In this document: one piece after another, positions 63,897-64,000 of the stretch
Layout of the letters: the number at the start of each line of letters is the position of its first letter
How positions within the stretch are numbered: position 1 is the stretch's first letter
Assembly (NCBI RefSeq): GCF_013168275.1
Contig: NZ_AP019547.1
Coordinates: forward strand, 2,790,001 to 2,854,000
Source of the DNA: Candidatus Nitrotoga sp. AM1P
GTDB lineage: Bacteria > Pseudomonadota > Gammaproteobacteria > Burkholderiales > Gallionellaceae
Length of the DNA stretch: 64,000 bases
Reading direction: 5' to 3'
Notes under the pieces: model-generated
Databases searched by the model: none
What the model was told of the DNA's origin: nothing
What the model saw: the letters and a program-made list of their open reading frames with translations, nothing else
Position numbers and translations under genes: made by a program

Positions 63897-64000
63897 ATGT
63901 TGATTTCTTTGCAGGCTCGTCGCCAGTCCAAGATATTATTAGCGACCCTTTTACTGTTTTCAGGATTAGGTGCTCAAGCAGCTGTGCCGCAACTTGCAGT
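63897..64000 (+). CDS. Secreted protein, N-terminal fragment (runs off window)
   Basis: 34 codons visible from ATG 63897, with GAGAGG 6 bases upstream. The sequence MLISLQARRQSK followed by a hydrophobic stretch ending GAQA-AVPQ is a clear signal peptide. The mature protein lies outside the window, so its identity is unknown. It may be related to the adjacent subtilase. Confidence 0.7.
   Translation, partial: MLISLQARRQSKILLATLLLFSGLGAQAAVPQLA

Overview
The window reads as chromosomal DNA of a betaproteobacterium of Nitrosomonadales/Gallionellaceae type. This rests on gene content and order (fimT-pilV-pilW-pilX-pilY1-pilE, ybgC-tolQRAB-pal-cpoB-queE-queC, ispD-ispF, tsaB-rimI-family 4 UDG) and mid-range base composition. 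It is an inference; no 16S or ribosomal protein gene is present to prove it.

Layout. 1-5.6 kb: the end of an SDR oxidoreductase, an ada/alkA alkylation-repair pair, and a LysR regulator divergent from pirin and DoxX genes. 6-15.4 kb: purT, acnA (minus strand), a 1142-residue membrane protein of unknown function, and a flavoprotein overlapping a small tautomerase. 15.7-22.3 kb: a minor-pilin/type IV pilus assembly cluster ending in a pilin. 22.9-33.7 kb: a Tol-Pal operon followed by queosine genes. Pal and CpoB are greatly enlarged by coiled-coil or alanine-rich repeats, and a second Pal plus a TPR-less CpoB follow as a diverged duplicate module.

33.7-43.5 kb: tRNA-Lys and tRNA-Thr, with a 6.8-kb integrative mobilizable element inserted in tRNA-Thr. 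The element carries a P4-type integrase, a HigBA-like toxin-antitoxin pair, a MobV relaxase and HGG-motif proteins, and is bounded by exact 78-bp direct repeats. To its right lie what looks like the left end of an older related element, two decayed insertion sequences, a MITE-like repeat and an ankyrin protein.

43.9-54.7 kb: a second island. Its ends share a 17-bp near-repeat that in the intact copy is the anticodon loop of tRNA-Arg. At the right end are a Rep protein, an excisionase-like protein and a tyrosine integrase. The cargo is a tightly coupled operon: type III modification methylase, GHKL-ATPase/STAS-like protein, DUF4325 STAS-like protein, PIN nuclease, type III restriction helicase-nuclease and a small conserved protein. 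This is the best candidate for an undescribed defence system: type III restriction-modification with a built-in sensor/partner-switch and RNase module.

54.7-64 kb: tRNA-Arg, tRNA-Ser, an inactivated ISNCY-type element, ispD-ispF, tsaB-rimI-UDG, lplT facing away from alr, a subtilase gene broken by three frameshifts, and the start of a secreted protein at the right edge.
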